Below are positions 22,630 to 33,800 of a stretch of DNA of 64,000 nt, one piece after another. The position numbers and the translations under genes are program-made. This DNA comes from Amoebophrya sp. A120 (lineage: Eukaryota; Sar; Dinophyceae; Syndiniales; Amoebophryaceae): assembly GCA_905178155.1 (NCBI GenBank), contig CAJINV010000003.1:2681740-2745739 (forward strand), written 5' to 3'. The stretch's first letter is position 1; each line of letters opens with the position of its first letter. Under the pieces are notes generated by a model, which was not told where the DNA came from, made no database searches, and was given only the letters and a program-made list of their open reading frames with translations.

Positions 22630-23695
22630 GGAGAATATTTAGTACTCACTCAAATTTATGTCACGAAGAGGTGGAAGGATACTTCTTTCCTTCATTCTCC
22701 ACGTTATTCACCCACTATGCGCAAGCTACCAGACTAATTTGGTCTACTTCATGATTCACCAGACAGCTATTGTTCATCCGCAAAAGCCATGCTGGAACTT
22801 CGGCCTACAAGCAGTAAAACCGGAGTAGAAAGGTGTATATTTATTGCACCTCGACCTTCTTCATCTTCATGTGAATGTTCATGTTGCCAACCTAGGTTCG
22901 AAAGAAGATACCATAGAAGCAACAACATCCAGAAGTAGATTGACAGATAGAAGAAAGGCCTCTCAGTCGCTCGACTTTCCCTCAGGTACTAGCGTTCACC
23001 ACGACGCTTGAGTTCCTTTAAGAAATCGTTCAAAAATACGTGCCGTCATACAGAGCGTACGTTCGTGAATTGCTGCTGGCGATGATGCTTCATAGATACG
23101 ACAGGGCTACCGCCAGGAACATTGCATTCCATTTGCACACAGGAGGACTATATATGCACGTTTTATTGAGAAACATGCTCATTGGCGTCGGGGGCACCGC
23201 GACAACGGCAGCCTTTTGTGGCTTGTGTGTTGTGATGTTATGTTTTTGTTCTTCGTTGCGTGGCGTAAAAGTATGAAGTCTTTGCGCGAAAAGACTATCC
23301 AAAAAGTACAAGTGGTTTATTCATCATCTTCATCGTCGTCCAATGATCGCAATTAAAAAAAAAACCGGCCTGGTATGGTCACGGTAGACACACGCGACAC
23401 TGCACGAGTCTTGCGCGCGTACAGAGGCAGGCGCGCACCACCGTTGCATGACCAATCAATTGCTAGTCCATCTCCATTCAAAATGAAAATTGACGAAGAA
23501 AAAAAAATACAAATCCGCGCTCTTGTGGTGGTAGAAAAAAAAATACAAATCGGCCGCCCTGGTCCTGGTCGGTTTATCTTTTAGGTTTACGGGAGCTTTT
23601 CATTTTCTTACCGAACCGATGCCGGTTATCTATATCGATCATATTTCGTCCAGCCTTTTAGCAAAACTAGAAGTTATTTATTTTCATGTACAAGA
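22630..23695. other. Intergenic region upstream of the giant membrane gene
   Basis: No open frame with recognisable content. Short AT-rich runs and poly-A tracts near 23350-23550. Presumably contains the 5' flank of the giant gene and the 3' flank of the small membrane protein, including AATAAATAA just after its stop on the minus strand. Confidence 0.45.
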
Positions 23696-24216
23696 CTATA
23701 GTTTTTCCCGCACCAGGAAGAAGTAGATGGCAAGTGCGGCACCCAGAAGAATGGTGATTAGCAAAACCGGATTTACTCCGCCTTGGTTCTTGAACTCACC
23801 TGGAAAGATATTTTTGGAAATTTATAGCTCGCCCTCGCGTGCGTGTGGCTACTGCAATAACTTTTGCTTTCACATCCATGATCGTAAAAATGCAGTCGAA
23901 GTCATGTTGCCATCTTTCTCATCTAGCCAGTACGTAAATTAGCAGCCTTCCTGATTGGCAAAAAGTTGAAGATCAAAAGTAACATGAGCAGGTCTACTTC
24001 TGCGATTATACGGTTATTGATCCCGTGTCTGGATCGCAACTGCGACGCCGAGAGACTCGCATCGCCTTCACTCCCTCCCGGCCCATATCGCGACCTGATA
24101 ACGTTTTGTGAAGCACTGTTGTACTTACTGTTCCACCGAGTGACATGCACATAGACGTTTGAGTTTTTTTTTACTAAAACAGGGGCAAATGCTTCTCCAC
24201 ACGCACGGCAGGCCAT
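23696..24216 (-). CDS. Small single-span membrane protein
   Basis: Two exons (24216-24129 and 23799-23696) with a GTAAGT donor and a TTTCCAG acceptor join in frame to 63 residues. The start MACRACGEAF has a CxxC, a basic stretch follows, and the end VLLITILLGAALAIYFFLV is one membrane span with a short charged tail (REKL). The size and tail-anchored layout recall small ER or translocon-associated proteins, but I see no diagnostic motif, so I give no name. The polyadenylation-like AATAAA after the stop supports the 3' end. Another exon inside the 329-bp intron cannot be excluded. Confidence 0.6.
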
Positions 24217-25480
24217 GTTTCATCTTGGACATTTTCCATCCCCATCTTGTCTTGCCTTCCTGTTCGAACAGAAGAATTAATACGCGCGAGAACTAGAAGA
24301 GAAAATTCCATACCGTAATTGCGATGCGGAATAGCCGTCGTCTCCCATCTTGCAACTCAGACGTAATCTGTCAGGAGTCAGCGTTTTTGTTCGCCTTCCC
24401 GCGACAGCACAGAGGCAACAATGATTTTTTGGAGTCTGTGGTGGTCTTCAGCTCCGAGTGCGTGGTGGAGATAATGCGACCAAATGAAAATATAAGGTCT
24501 CAAATATAAAGTATTTTTTTTTTCTAGACGAGTTGCTATTTGATTGCTGCGATTCTATCTTCCTCCTTTGAAAAAAATGCAATGACTTTCAGTGTCGCCT
24601 TTTTACGTCAAGGTCGATGAAAATTTACGCAATACCGTTTTTCGAGTAGTGGTTTTCATTGATTTTTTTACTGAAACGAAAAAAGAGGGTTGCTCTTCCT
24701 GCTATTGGATCCTGTTGAACAAAAGAAACATGCGGAACGCGTTGGTTCTCGATTGTCTCTGTTCCATGGCAGAGCGAAAATCAAAGAAACTCGGTGCTCT
24801 CTCTCTAATCATATGAGAAAATCCTTGTCCTTTCTAAAATATCTTTTTAAGCAGTAGTAGGTCTAATTCTCGACAACTCTTTGCGCCTCGCCAGTGTGAG
24901 GGAGAAAACACGGCAAAAAGTCATACGCCATGTTCGGTGTAGTTGCTTGCTTTGTCAGAAAATCATGTAAATTCATACGGTGAATCACTACGATTGCCGC
25001 AGCGTGGTTCTCCTATACTGGAGGATGCTATCGGTATCGACCTTGCAGTGCCAGGTTGTACACAAAAAAAAACAACCGATGGTTCGTGTGTCGTGCGCTC
25101 CTTGGCTACTCTTTGTCTCTTGTTCCGGGAGGTTGCAGTGAAAATGAAACAAAAGAGATGCAAAGCATCTCAATAAATGTTTGTACTTGGTATAATCGTG
25201 CAGCAGCAGCTGCTGCACGATTTCGGGTACGGTAGCATTAGCGATAGGAAGATGAATCGCCAGACAGCGAGCACAACATCCGAAAAACAATACATGTACA
25301 CCTTGCGAGTTTTTTCGACATCAGACTTTGTCTTTGACGTCAATCTCAATGCTCAATTACTTGTTTCGAGCGGTGCCAACATGATGGTGCTATCGGTATG
25401 CATTGTGCGTTTGGTTATAGTACTGATATTCGTTTACAAGACACAGTATTATTCCCAAAATCTTCGTTCTCGCTCCTGCT
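24217..25480. other. Intergenic region
   Basis: Scattered short open frames on both strands, none with a supported start, splice signal or recognisable content. The palindromic CGTGCAGCAGCAGCTGCTGCACG lies at about 25198, a hairpin of modest length. No inserted element. Confidence 0.4.
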
Positions 25481-25887
25481 TTAGGAGGACGACGCCCGTG
25501 GTTCCAGTTCCTTTCTTGTCCGTTCATTTCGGTTGAGCAGTCCGCGCTGCAGCATCCTGTGGTCCTTGGACTTGGTGTGAGTTTGCGTTTTCGTCTTCCG
25601 GTCCTTTTTTGGCGTTTTGCGTGGAATCGCGCTTGCTGGAGAGAAATCTTCGTCAAGCATTGCTCCCTGCTCACGGCTGCTCGACGCCTCGCTATCGCCA
25701 GGCTGTGGTAACAACTGCAATTCCGGAACAAAACCAGGGCCGTTGGGGTTCTGGCGGAGGTGATAGAAGTATCAAACGAGAGAAGTCGTGTCTTGTTCTT
25801 GGTACCGCCCCGAGAGGAGTCGCGTCCTGTTGGTCGTACTCTCTTCGGCAAATGATCCAAATGCAAATTCTTATCCGCATCTCCCAT
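25481..25887 (-). CDS. Charged low-complexity protein or C-terminal exons of the transporter
   Basis: From ATG 25887 the frame reads MGDADKNLHLDHLPKRVRPT and continues to TSARTPTAL. It then needs a 20-nt (25734-25715) or 32-nt GT-AG removal to enter PQPGDSEASSSREQGAMLDE and end RKELEPRASSS. Composition is basic and Ser/Thr-rich with no domain. It follows the transporter gene by about 140 bp on the same strand, so it may be that protein's cytoplasmic tail reached through an intron I could not place. The alternative is that the frame break is a sequencing indel. Confidence 0.4.
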
Positions 25888-26029
25888 GCTGATGGTGCGC
25901 TTAGATACAGGTAAAACAGACACGGCATTGGCGTTTTTATTTTTACAAATCAAGTCGCAATAGGTCCTGAGACAGTCAAAAACTGAAATAAATATACAAT
26001 TGCAGAAGGACTGCGACTGACCGCCTGTA

Positions 26030-29020
26030 TCATACTGTTGTTGCTGTTGAGTTTAGAAGCCTCAACTCCAATGCGTCCACGTTCTGCAAGAGCGATAGAG
26101 ATACAGACACACCTTTTCTGCTTGATAGAGTTCGATCCACGTACATCTGTGCGCTTATCCACCAGGGTGTACCTCCTCGCGGAGTCGTACTCTCTTCATG
26201 TGGTCCGTCAGTGGCGTCGCGCTGGCGTCCCCAGCATTTGCAGTGCACGGCAATGAAGTAGCACGGTAGAATCAAGAAAGCAGCAGAGAGCTCCGTGATT
26301 CCCATTGCGTCCTTCTGGCTCTCATCGCTCACGCTGGCCTCTTATGCGGGGCAAAAGTGTAGTTGCAGCCATCGTAGTGGTCGTTGTCTTGCTCTACGTC
26401 TATCGCAAAACGTAGGTCCAACAAGAACAGCTCCTAGAGGTATAGCTGCACGATCATATTTATGCAAGACAATCTATAAGGGGCAGATGAATGCAAAAGA
26501 AGCAAAAGAGGTGCTGCAGCTTCATTCGCTCAAAGACCCAGCTAGTAAACCTTAGTCGCAATAGCAATACAACTTTTGCGGTTGATACATCCAGGAAGAA
26601 AAATATCGCGGTGGTTGCGCAGGTTTGGATCATAATGTTCGCAAACGCTGCGTCTTTTTTCGTCGTTTTTCCGTACAAAGTAGTCCACACGCCCTTGTTT
26701 GTTGATTCGTACGTCGCGCGGGCGGCTCCCTGCAACAGGTACAGTGCGACGACGATCCATGCATTTCCCTCGTAGAGTTTGAGAAAAATGACGACGGGCT
26801 GGGCCGCGAAGCAAACTGCCGCAATCAACAGCGGGACCCAGGGGCTTTGGCTGAATGCCGATCCGTAAATTCTACTGCATATCGCGGCGGTCACCGGTGT
26901 GAGAGCGGAAAGGGTCCCGATCCAATTGGATCCGATCAGCGGAGTGGTAATCTTGTTGTTGACCCAGCCGTTCAAAAAGGGTACGGAAACCCCAAAGGTG
27001 ACGTTCACCCACATGAGGAACCACACGCGGGGGTCGCTGAACATCAGCTGGATGGCGGAGAAGGCCGCCGTTGTCCAGCGCGGCTCCTGCTTCGGAACCT
27101 CGTCACGTTCCTTTTCTTCCCGTTCTTGCACTGCCGCGTCGGGTTCTTGCAGTGTGACTTGTTCGCTGATCTTGCCTGCTGCTCGTCGGGCTCTCGGCGA
27201 ACTGCCGTCGTCGTAGTTGTTCATGATCTCTGCGGCCACCGATGACGGGTCGTCCTCGTTTTGTCCAGCTTGGGTGACATAATCACGGTCTTGATTTTGC
27301 GCTAACTCCAGTTGATCCTGCTTGCTCGCCCTAGAGCTACTACTAGCTCCACCAGGGTCGGCGCGGGAACCGCGACTTCTTGAGCTGTCTTTATTTCCCC
27401 CAGTCGACGTGCTGCTGTCCGGAAAAACAGTCAGTTTGACTTCACGCACCTGCGACGGGCGACGAGCTCCGTCTAGTAGGGGACCTGCCTCCAGCAACCC
27501 CTGTTCTTGAGCAGCGGTCGGGCTGAACTTTCTCTCGATGTTTTTATCAAGCAGAAAGTGCATTCCGACCATGCAGGCGAGAGCCATCAGACCGTAGGCT
27601 GCGAACACGCCGCCACGCAGAGCCGGACTTTCGCCCACGAAGAACAACAGTCCCGTGGAAGCCACCTTGAAGAACACTTCACAGACCAGGTAGATCATGC
27701 TGAAGAGGCTGGCGAACTCTTGAGACAGTTTGGCGAAGGGGTCAACAACATCTACTTCTCCCGCAGGAAGAGTCTTTCCTCCTTCTTTCGGAGCCGCTGC
27801 GAGGGCCAGTGCGGTCACTTCGGTTGCAGTCGCGATAAAAGAACCCTGGGAAACCCAAATAATCCCAGACGCCAAACCACCGATGATGGACCCGACCGAG
27901 TGCAACACAAGGGGCAGTTCTTCTCCAGAAGACCAACCGACAAGAAACATCGAAGAAGTGCTTCCAGATTCGTCGCTCGCGCTCGAACCTCCGCCCTTCG
28001 ACGCCGCCAAAGCCAACCGTTGCGTCGCAACGATCATGGTTGCGATGCCGAAAAATAGGACGTAGAAGGCGAAGCTGCAGGAGCCCACTACCAACGCGCC
28101 CTTCGTGCCCAGCTTCGCCCGGGCGACGGTTGCGACGCAGAGACTGGAAACCATGGAGGCCACGTAGAGAAATGCGTTTCCGGTACTTCCCACCTTCGTG
28201 CCCAACACAGACGTGGCGTACCCAAGGGGGGTAGTTACGCAGGCGTGCGCCACTCCGAAGAGCAGCGACATCAGCCACACTTGCCTGCGCTTGTCGTCTA
28301 TCCTGTGCAAAAGTATCGCACTCGTATTGTAATCATGCATTACAAATCCTGTTCTTAAGGCACTGTTCTCAAGACAAATTAGCATTGCAAATTTTAATTC
28401 TAATGCTGATGAAATTTGTAATGCATTTCTACGAGTAGGAGTACGATACTTTTGCACTGCATATCGTCCACGTAGAGCTTGATGCTCAACTCCGCATCGT
28501 GGTGCGCGAGGTCCGTTTGATTCTCGTCTTGATGTTGCGGAGTCGCGAAGGGTGTGGACGGCAAAGGAATTGGTGCCCTGCTACATGTGAGAAAAAAAAA
28601 ACAGAGTATCTATGCACATGGATCCATGCCTTTGCCTTTGCCTCCCCGACTTCTTTCACTGTCATGCTTACGATGACAAAAAAAAATTAAGGCGACGCTT
28701 CGTCACCCTCACAATTATTATCACGCAGCACCAGTACGATATTAAGTTATGTACTAAAAATGAGTTTGCTTTTGCAGCTGGCGCATTCGCTTATTTTTTC
28801 TTCACCTCTGTTAGTATCCATCGTTCTCGAGGCCCACACGTAGCACGACACTTCTTGCGCTCGATTGCATACTGAAGGAGTTCCTTGGCCGGGGAACGAT
28901 CCCCGTAGCCCCATCGGCTTGTTGGTTCTCAGTCGCAAAAGCATCGGGCTCAATCTCGAAGCTGACGCCCGGCGTCCGCGGCCCTTCACCACGGCCGCCC
29001 TCGTGAAAGGTTTTGCTCAT
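26030..29020 (-). CDS. MFS-type multi-pass transporter (UNC-93-like fold suspected)
   Basis: Start ATG 29020 (MSKTFHEGGRGEG), a hydrophilic N-terminal exon ending near 28820, an exon from about 28590 interrupted at 28299-28463, a long exon to 26574, then 26338-26030. Spans include MSLLFGVAHACVTTPLGYA, SMVSSLCVATVA, SFAFYVLFFGIATMIVA, GGLASGIIWVSQGSF, VFAAYGLMALACMVGMHFLL, then a 190-residue acidic Ser-rich loop, then VWFLMWVNVTFGVSVPFLNG, VPLLIAAVCFAAQPVVIFL and ITELSAAFLILPCYFIA. WVSQGSF recalls the W-GQG-Y motif of UNC-93/DUF895 transporters, and LLQGAARATYES the second-half signature. Substrate unknown. The first donor and the true stop are uncertain; the frame stays open to 26030. Confidence 0.7.
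28299..28463. mobile_element. Introner-like element, family A-prime, in the transporter gene
   Basis: 165 bp. Ends TATCCTGTGCAAAAGTATCG and CGATACTTTTGCACTGCATA. Exact duplicate TCGTC at 28294-28298 and 28464-28468. Removal joins IKLYVD to DKRRQVW just before the first membrane span. Confidence 0.92.
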
Positions 29021-30801
29021 GCTGGAAACTTGCGAGTTGCGAATGGATGCGACTCACTGCGGGTGACGCTGGCGAGTGATATTAAAGAAAAATTGAAACT
29101 TTTTTGTACGTTGCGGAAGTAGTTCTTGTACTTCTTCAGCAATCAGACGGAATAGTGGCACCAGGTCGTGGCTGCACCCGTGCTGGATGAAGAGGAAGAA
29201 AAATCTGCGTTGCCTTAATACTTCGAATTCCGCAGAAAAGCGACTGATGTGCCGGGTAATCCAAAATTCGCGCACGACCCGCTTAGTAAAGTCGTGGAGG
29301 TTCTTCGTTTTCCGAATCCAGCTTTATTTGGGTCGAGCGAATAACTTCCTCGTCGTCTATCGAGCTCGTGGTACGGTGTTGTCTTAGTGTTTATCGTCCA
29401 CAAACCGTTGCCTGTCACGTTCTCGTCGTTCGTGATTATCTTCAACAATTTCGTGTCGTGGTCGTCGCGTCTTGGTTTTCCAGATCTGGACAATGTGCTT
29501 TCGTCTTTTAGCTTTAGATATAATGATTTTACTTATATATGTAGTTTCATGTGAGTATGGTGTTCATGATGTATTCGCGAAAGAACAAGAAGTAGTTAGA
29601 GTTAGAGTTAAGAAATAGAAATAATTGAAGCTTGAAGGTGGTAAAGTAAGATGAATGCCGTTCATGATCATGGCACCATCCAACTAGATTTGAGCCGGCT
29701 TCTACGGGAATGAAAAAAGACGGACACATAATTTACAACGAAGTGGAATGTCAGCATGACGGGCAAATTGTATTTGCGACAATGCATTGACCATGAGTAA
29801 TACGGGCGGGAACTTTCGGGGACTCAACATGGGAGCCGGAGGATCACTGCAAGGTCCCATGGATATACTTAGTTGCGCGCGGATCATGGTGAACTTCAGA
29901 ACAAATGTACTACCAATAGACCAGTTATCATGTAGACAGCAACAATTGACCTCGGTCGTGACGTCGGCAGAAGATCTCTTTTCGTCGCTCGGGGTGGATC
30001 TGCCGGAATCACTTGTTTGGTTTGGGGTAACAAATGCACAATGAATTCTGGGAAAGAAGTGCACCGGTGCCGGTGTCACCCTGAAAAAACCAAATGGATT
30101 GCGTAATTCGACCGCAATCTTTTGTATCTGTGTGCCCGCGACGAGATCAGACCCTCATGATCTCGGGCGAGGAAGGGTTACAAAAACATATTTCACCTCT
30201 GCGAGGAGAAGAACTCGTAGAACAACCAACGCCGTGCACCATGCCCTGACTGAGGAAAAACACTCGACACAGCCGGGTAATCTAACTCTGATGAAGAGTT
30301 ACTGAACTAAAACTATATGCGATCTGCATCAAAGGAATTGGGACTATGTGGTACTGGCTAATGTAGAGAATCCACAAGAAGACATGGCGGGCATGCTCGA
30401 AGGTCGTAATATCCTTTCTCTACTTCTTTCTGTGTGTTGTCTGACAGAATGCGGCTTCTTTGTGGTTGTCATTGTGGGCCGAGAAGGGAACGGAACAGAT
30501 ATAGAATCATGGGAAACAAAAACATATGTTTTTCTACTCGAGTACACGAAGTTCAAACAAGTGCAAAAAGAAATGAATCATAATATGACGAGAAAGTCAT
30601 TCATCATGATATTTTCAAGTGGTTGAGACGTTGTCGTAAGCTCGAAGAGTCGACGTAGACGTAGTGGTTCTACTTTTGTACAAGATCAGATGCAATAAAC
30701 TCAAGCAGATCTGTCCTACTCTGTGTTTGCACGTCTCCTCTGTCTCTGACGCAAAAATCGATGAGCTCCGCTATGTAATATCGTCTATACTATCTTTTAT
30801 T
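29021..30801. other. Intergenic region with unresolved short frames
   Basis: Minus-strand frames at 29054-29275 (FFFLFIQHGCSHDLVPLF) and 29215-29493 lack ATG starts and could be upstream exons of the transporter or chance. Plus-strand frames at 29793-30044 and 30348-30626 look protein-like but are isolated. AT-rich tracts near 29510-29640. No inserted element. Confidence 0.35.
29793..30044 (+). CDS. Possible small plus-strand gene, 83 residues
   Basis: ATG to stop reads MSNTGGNFRGLNMGAGGSLQ, then GPMDILSCARIMVNFR and a hydrophilic end. Amino-acid balance is more natural than that of the antisense frame 29702-30079. It would be the only plus-strand gene in the window and has no recognisable family, so it may be chance. 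Confidence 0.25.
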   Translation: MSNTGGNFRGLNMGAGGSLQGPMDILSCARIMVNFRTNVLPIDQLSCRQQQLTSVVTSAEDLFSSLGVDLPESLVWFGVTNAQ

Positions 30802-33800
30802 TCACGCCGGGCGGCCGGACGGTGGTGGCGAATTTCCACTGAGGAGCTCGCCGCCCTGGCCGCCACTCAGGTTATCTGTGTCCTCTCTCGTTTCGAGCGG
30901 TGCGTCCTCGGCTTCTGTGTTGAGCTGCACGGCTCGCAGCAAGGCGGTTTGGACCCGCGGCGCAATTTTGTCCAGCACGTCCGTGTAGCCGCTGTCGCCC
31001 GTGCCGTGGCACTCGAAGTCGAAGTACTTCTATCAAATGCAAAAATGTCTGGATCTGGAAGAGTGCAAGTTTGTCATGCTTGTCTGGCATGACTCAAGAA
31101 TCTGTGTTGCATAGGCGCGAAATAAAGGCCCTCTTGCCTGTCATGCAAAAACGCAGTTTGCCTTTGCCATGCGGAATACGTAAGACATGGGAGCCAAAAA
31201 AATTGTCACGCATAGCTGCGTATTGCAGTGCCTCTACCAATCACTTTTAGCATTACAACAAGTTTCCAGACCCAGACATATTTGCAATGCATAACTTCAG
31301 GGTGGCTGCGTACGCCTGGCGGTCGAAGCTGCTCCGCAAGGGCGAGCGGAACATGGTGTATCAAGAAGACAAATCCCCCCTCCCCATATTGAAGCGGAAA
31401 TCTGTGATGCAGATTCGCAGTCACGAATGAGCTTGTCATGCTAGAAGGAAAAAGATGCGGACTGTAGTGCTGGGTGGCGTGGGGAAGCCTTGCATCTTCA
31501 GCATGACAGGAAGCAACTGGAAGTGGGAAACAGCATGACAAATTGCCTGCAAACGAGGCCACAACTGCGGCTCTTGGCCTTCTAGCATTACAAGTCGATT
31601 TGTGTACTCAAATACAGCATCACAAATTTTGTTTTCGATATGGGGAGGGGGGATTTTTCCATTTGATATGGTGTCGGGTATCTTCTTTCTGGGACTGAAA
31701 ATCTTCGCGCCGTGCACGATGTTGGGGTCCTTCGCCGCCTCGTCCTCGGCGGCACCACCCGCCACCTTGTTCAGCTGCACCTCCAGCGCCCCCAGGTCCC
31801 CGTCCTCCTCGGTGCCCTCCAGAATGTGGCCCACGTCCAGCAGCTCGACGCGGAACACGGTGGCGTTGGGGCTCTCCGGGCTGACCAGAATGACGAATCC
31901 GTGGCGGTCGGTGCCGATCGCGAACTCGTCGGCGCAGCCGAGGGGGGAGATCGTGCACAGCACCTTCGTGGTGTTCGCGGACTGGTTCTCCGGGCGAATG
32001 GCCAGTTCCCAGCGCTGGAAGGCCATGTGCTGGTGGTCCCGGAACTCCCCGCTGTCCCACACCTTCCCCCCCGCGAAGTCGTCGATGCCCTCCTCGCGGT
32101 CCACCAGCACGCGGTCGCCCAGCCGCAGCTCGCTGCCGTCGCGGGACTCAATGGTCCACACGTTCTGCATGTTGTCCACGCAGTGGACGCGGTCGTCCTG
32201 GAAGAAGAACCCCTTGCCCGCGGGCTCCAGCGGTTCGGCCTCCTCCTTCTCCACCACGGTCAGTTCGCCGAACGCGTTGGCCTCCAGTTTGCTGTCCCAG
32301 TCCTTGGGCCAAATGGCCACCCGCACGTTCAGGCCCGTCAGCAGCGCCGTCGAGTTGCGGTTGGCCACCTTGCGCTGCACGTGCAGCAGCAGGTTCTGCG
32401 CCTGCCACCACCCGTAGTCGAAGTGCCCCTGCGGCTCTTGGGGCCCTGCGTTCGCGAGCGCGGACTCCGGGGTCTCGTCCTTCGTATTTTGGTCGGTGGC
32501 GCGCCGACGCAGCGTCCGCGCGGCCGCCGGGGTGGGGAGCCGCCCGGCGTTGGTGCCAGTACTAGACGTCGGGCTCGACCCCTGTCGTTGCGGTCGTTCC
32601 ACGTTGCTCGGAGACTCTACTTGTGGCGCGGGCCCCGGTTTCTCGGGGATGTGCAGCAATATCGGGTGCTTACCCTTGCTGTAGTTGCTGAAGTGGAGCA
32701 TCTCGGTGTCCATGAGGAGCACGCGACGCATATTGCTGGACACGCCGAGGCAAAACTCGGGCACGCTCTGGGGCGTGATCACGCGATTGGGGTGGAGCGT
32801 CCAGCAGTACCGGTGCAGTTCGTTGTCGTCTGCGTAATTGGAAATCGCACTGAACTCCACGTCGTGGTCCTCCTCCTTGTAGCACAACGCCGCGTGCGGA
32901 TTTTTCGCACTGCGCAGAAAGGGTCCGTCAAAGAAAAACTCGATCACGGAGTCCTGCGACATCGTCGGAACGGGCTTCTGACCCAGATGCTTCGTCAAAC
33001 CTGAACAAAGTTGGATCAAGCTCAACGTTGGAAAGTCAAGATTCATTTTTGTAGTGTAGTGACGATTTCTAGTTCTATTTTTAGTTCTACTCACTGCCGC
33101 GTACTCAGCACAGCATCAGAAAGGGGTGCAGAAAGACCGGTCATCTCGACGTGCAGTTTCTATTTGTTTCTTCAGGAAGAAGATTTAGTTCAAACATGTT
33201 CATTTTCATGTCGTGTAGTACTGTTTACGTTTAACATCAAAAAAAAGCACTAGTGTAAGTATGTGTATGTGTATACCAACAGGTCCGTTGGCGCATGTGG
33301 GGCCGACCTTCATGGCGATTCCCCAGCCGCGGTGCGAGGCCAGGTCGAAGCGGAACACCCGCTCCGGGCCGAGGCGGCAGGCGCTTTCGTCCAGGGGGAT
33401 GGCGTCGTCCACCCGAATATGCAGGCGGCGAACGGTATCCATTGCAAATATGTCTGGGGCTGGAACACGAATAGAAACTTGTATTGCAGAACTTCCATGC
33501 TCCGTGAGGTCTGGAATGCGGGACCTAGCATGACAGATTCTGTGAGGTCTCTATCATGCCTATTCTGCATGAGAGACTTCCTGTCATGTTGGTCAGAAAA
33601 AAGCAACTTTTGGTGATCACGCAAGACAGATTTTTGCGTGAGCCACCGGACGCATCACAAGTTCCATCCTCCCAGACCCAGACAAATTTGCAATGCATAA
33701 ATGGTGTCCAGGGCGGACACCAGGATGATCTTTCCCGTCTTGGACAGCCCCCAGCACAGGTCGCGGCGGTAGATCGGGGACACCGTGCCATCCGGATTCA

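Noticed and set aside
31712-33004. Long plus-strand frame (430 codons)
   Set aside because: Antisense to an exon of the 1,789-residue gene, whose phase and module similarity are well supported.
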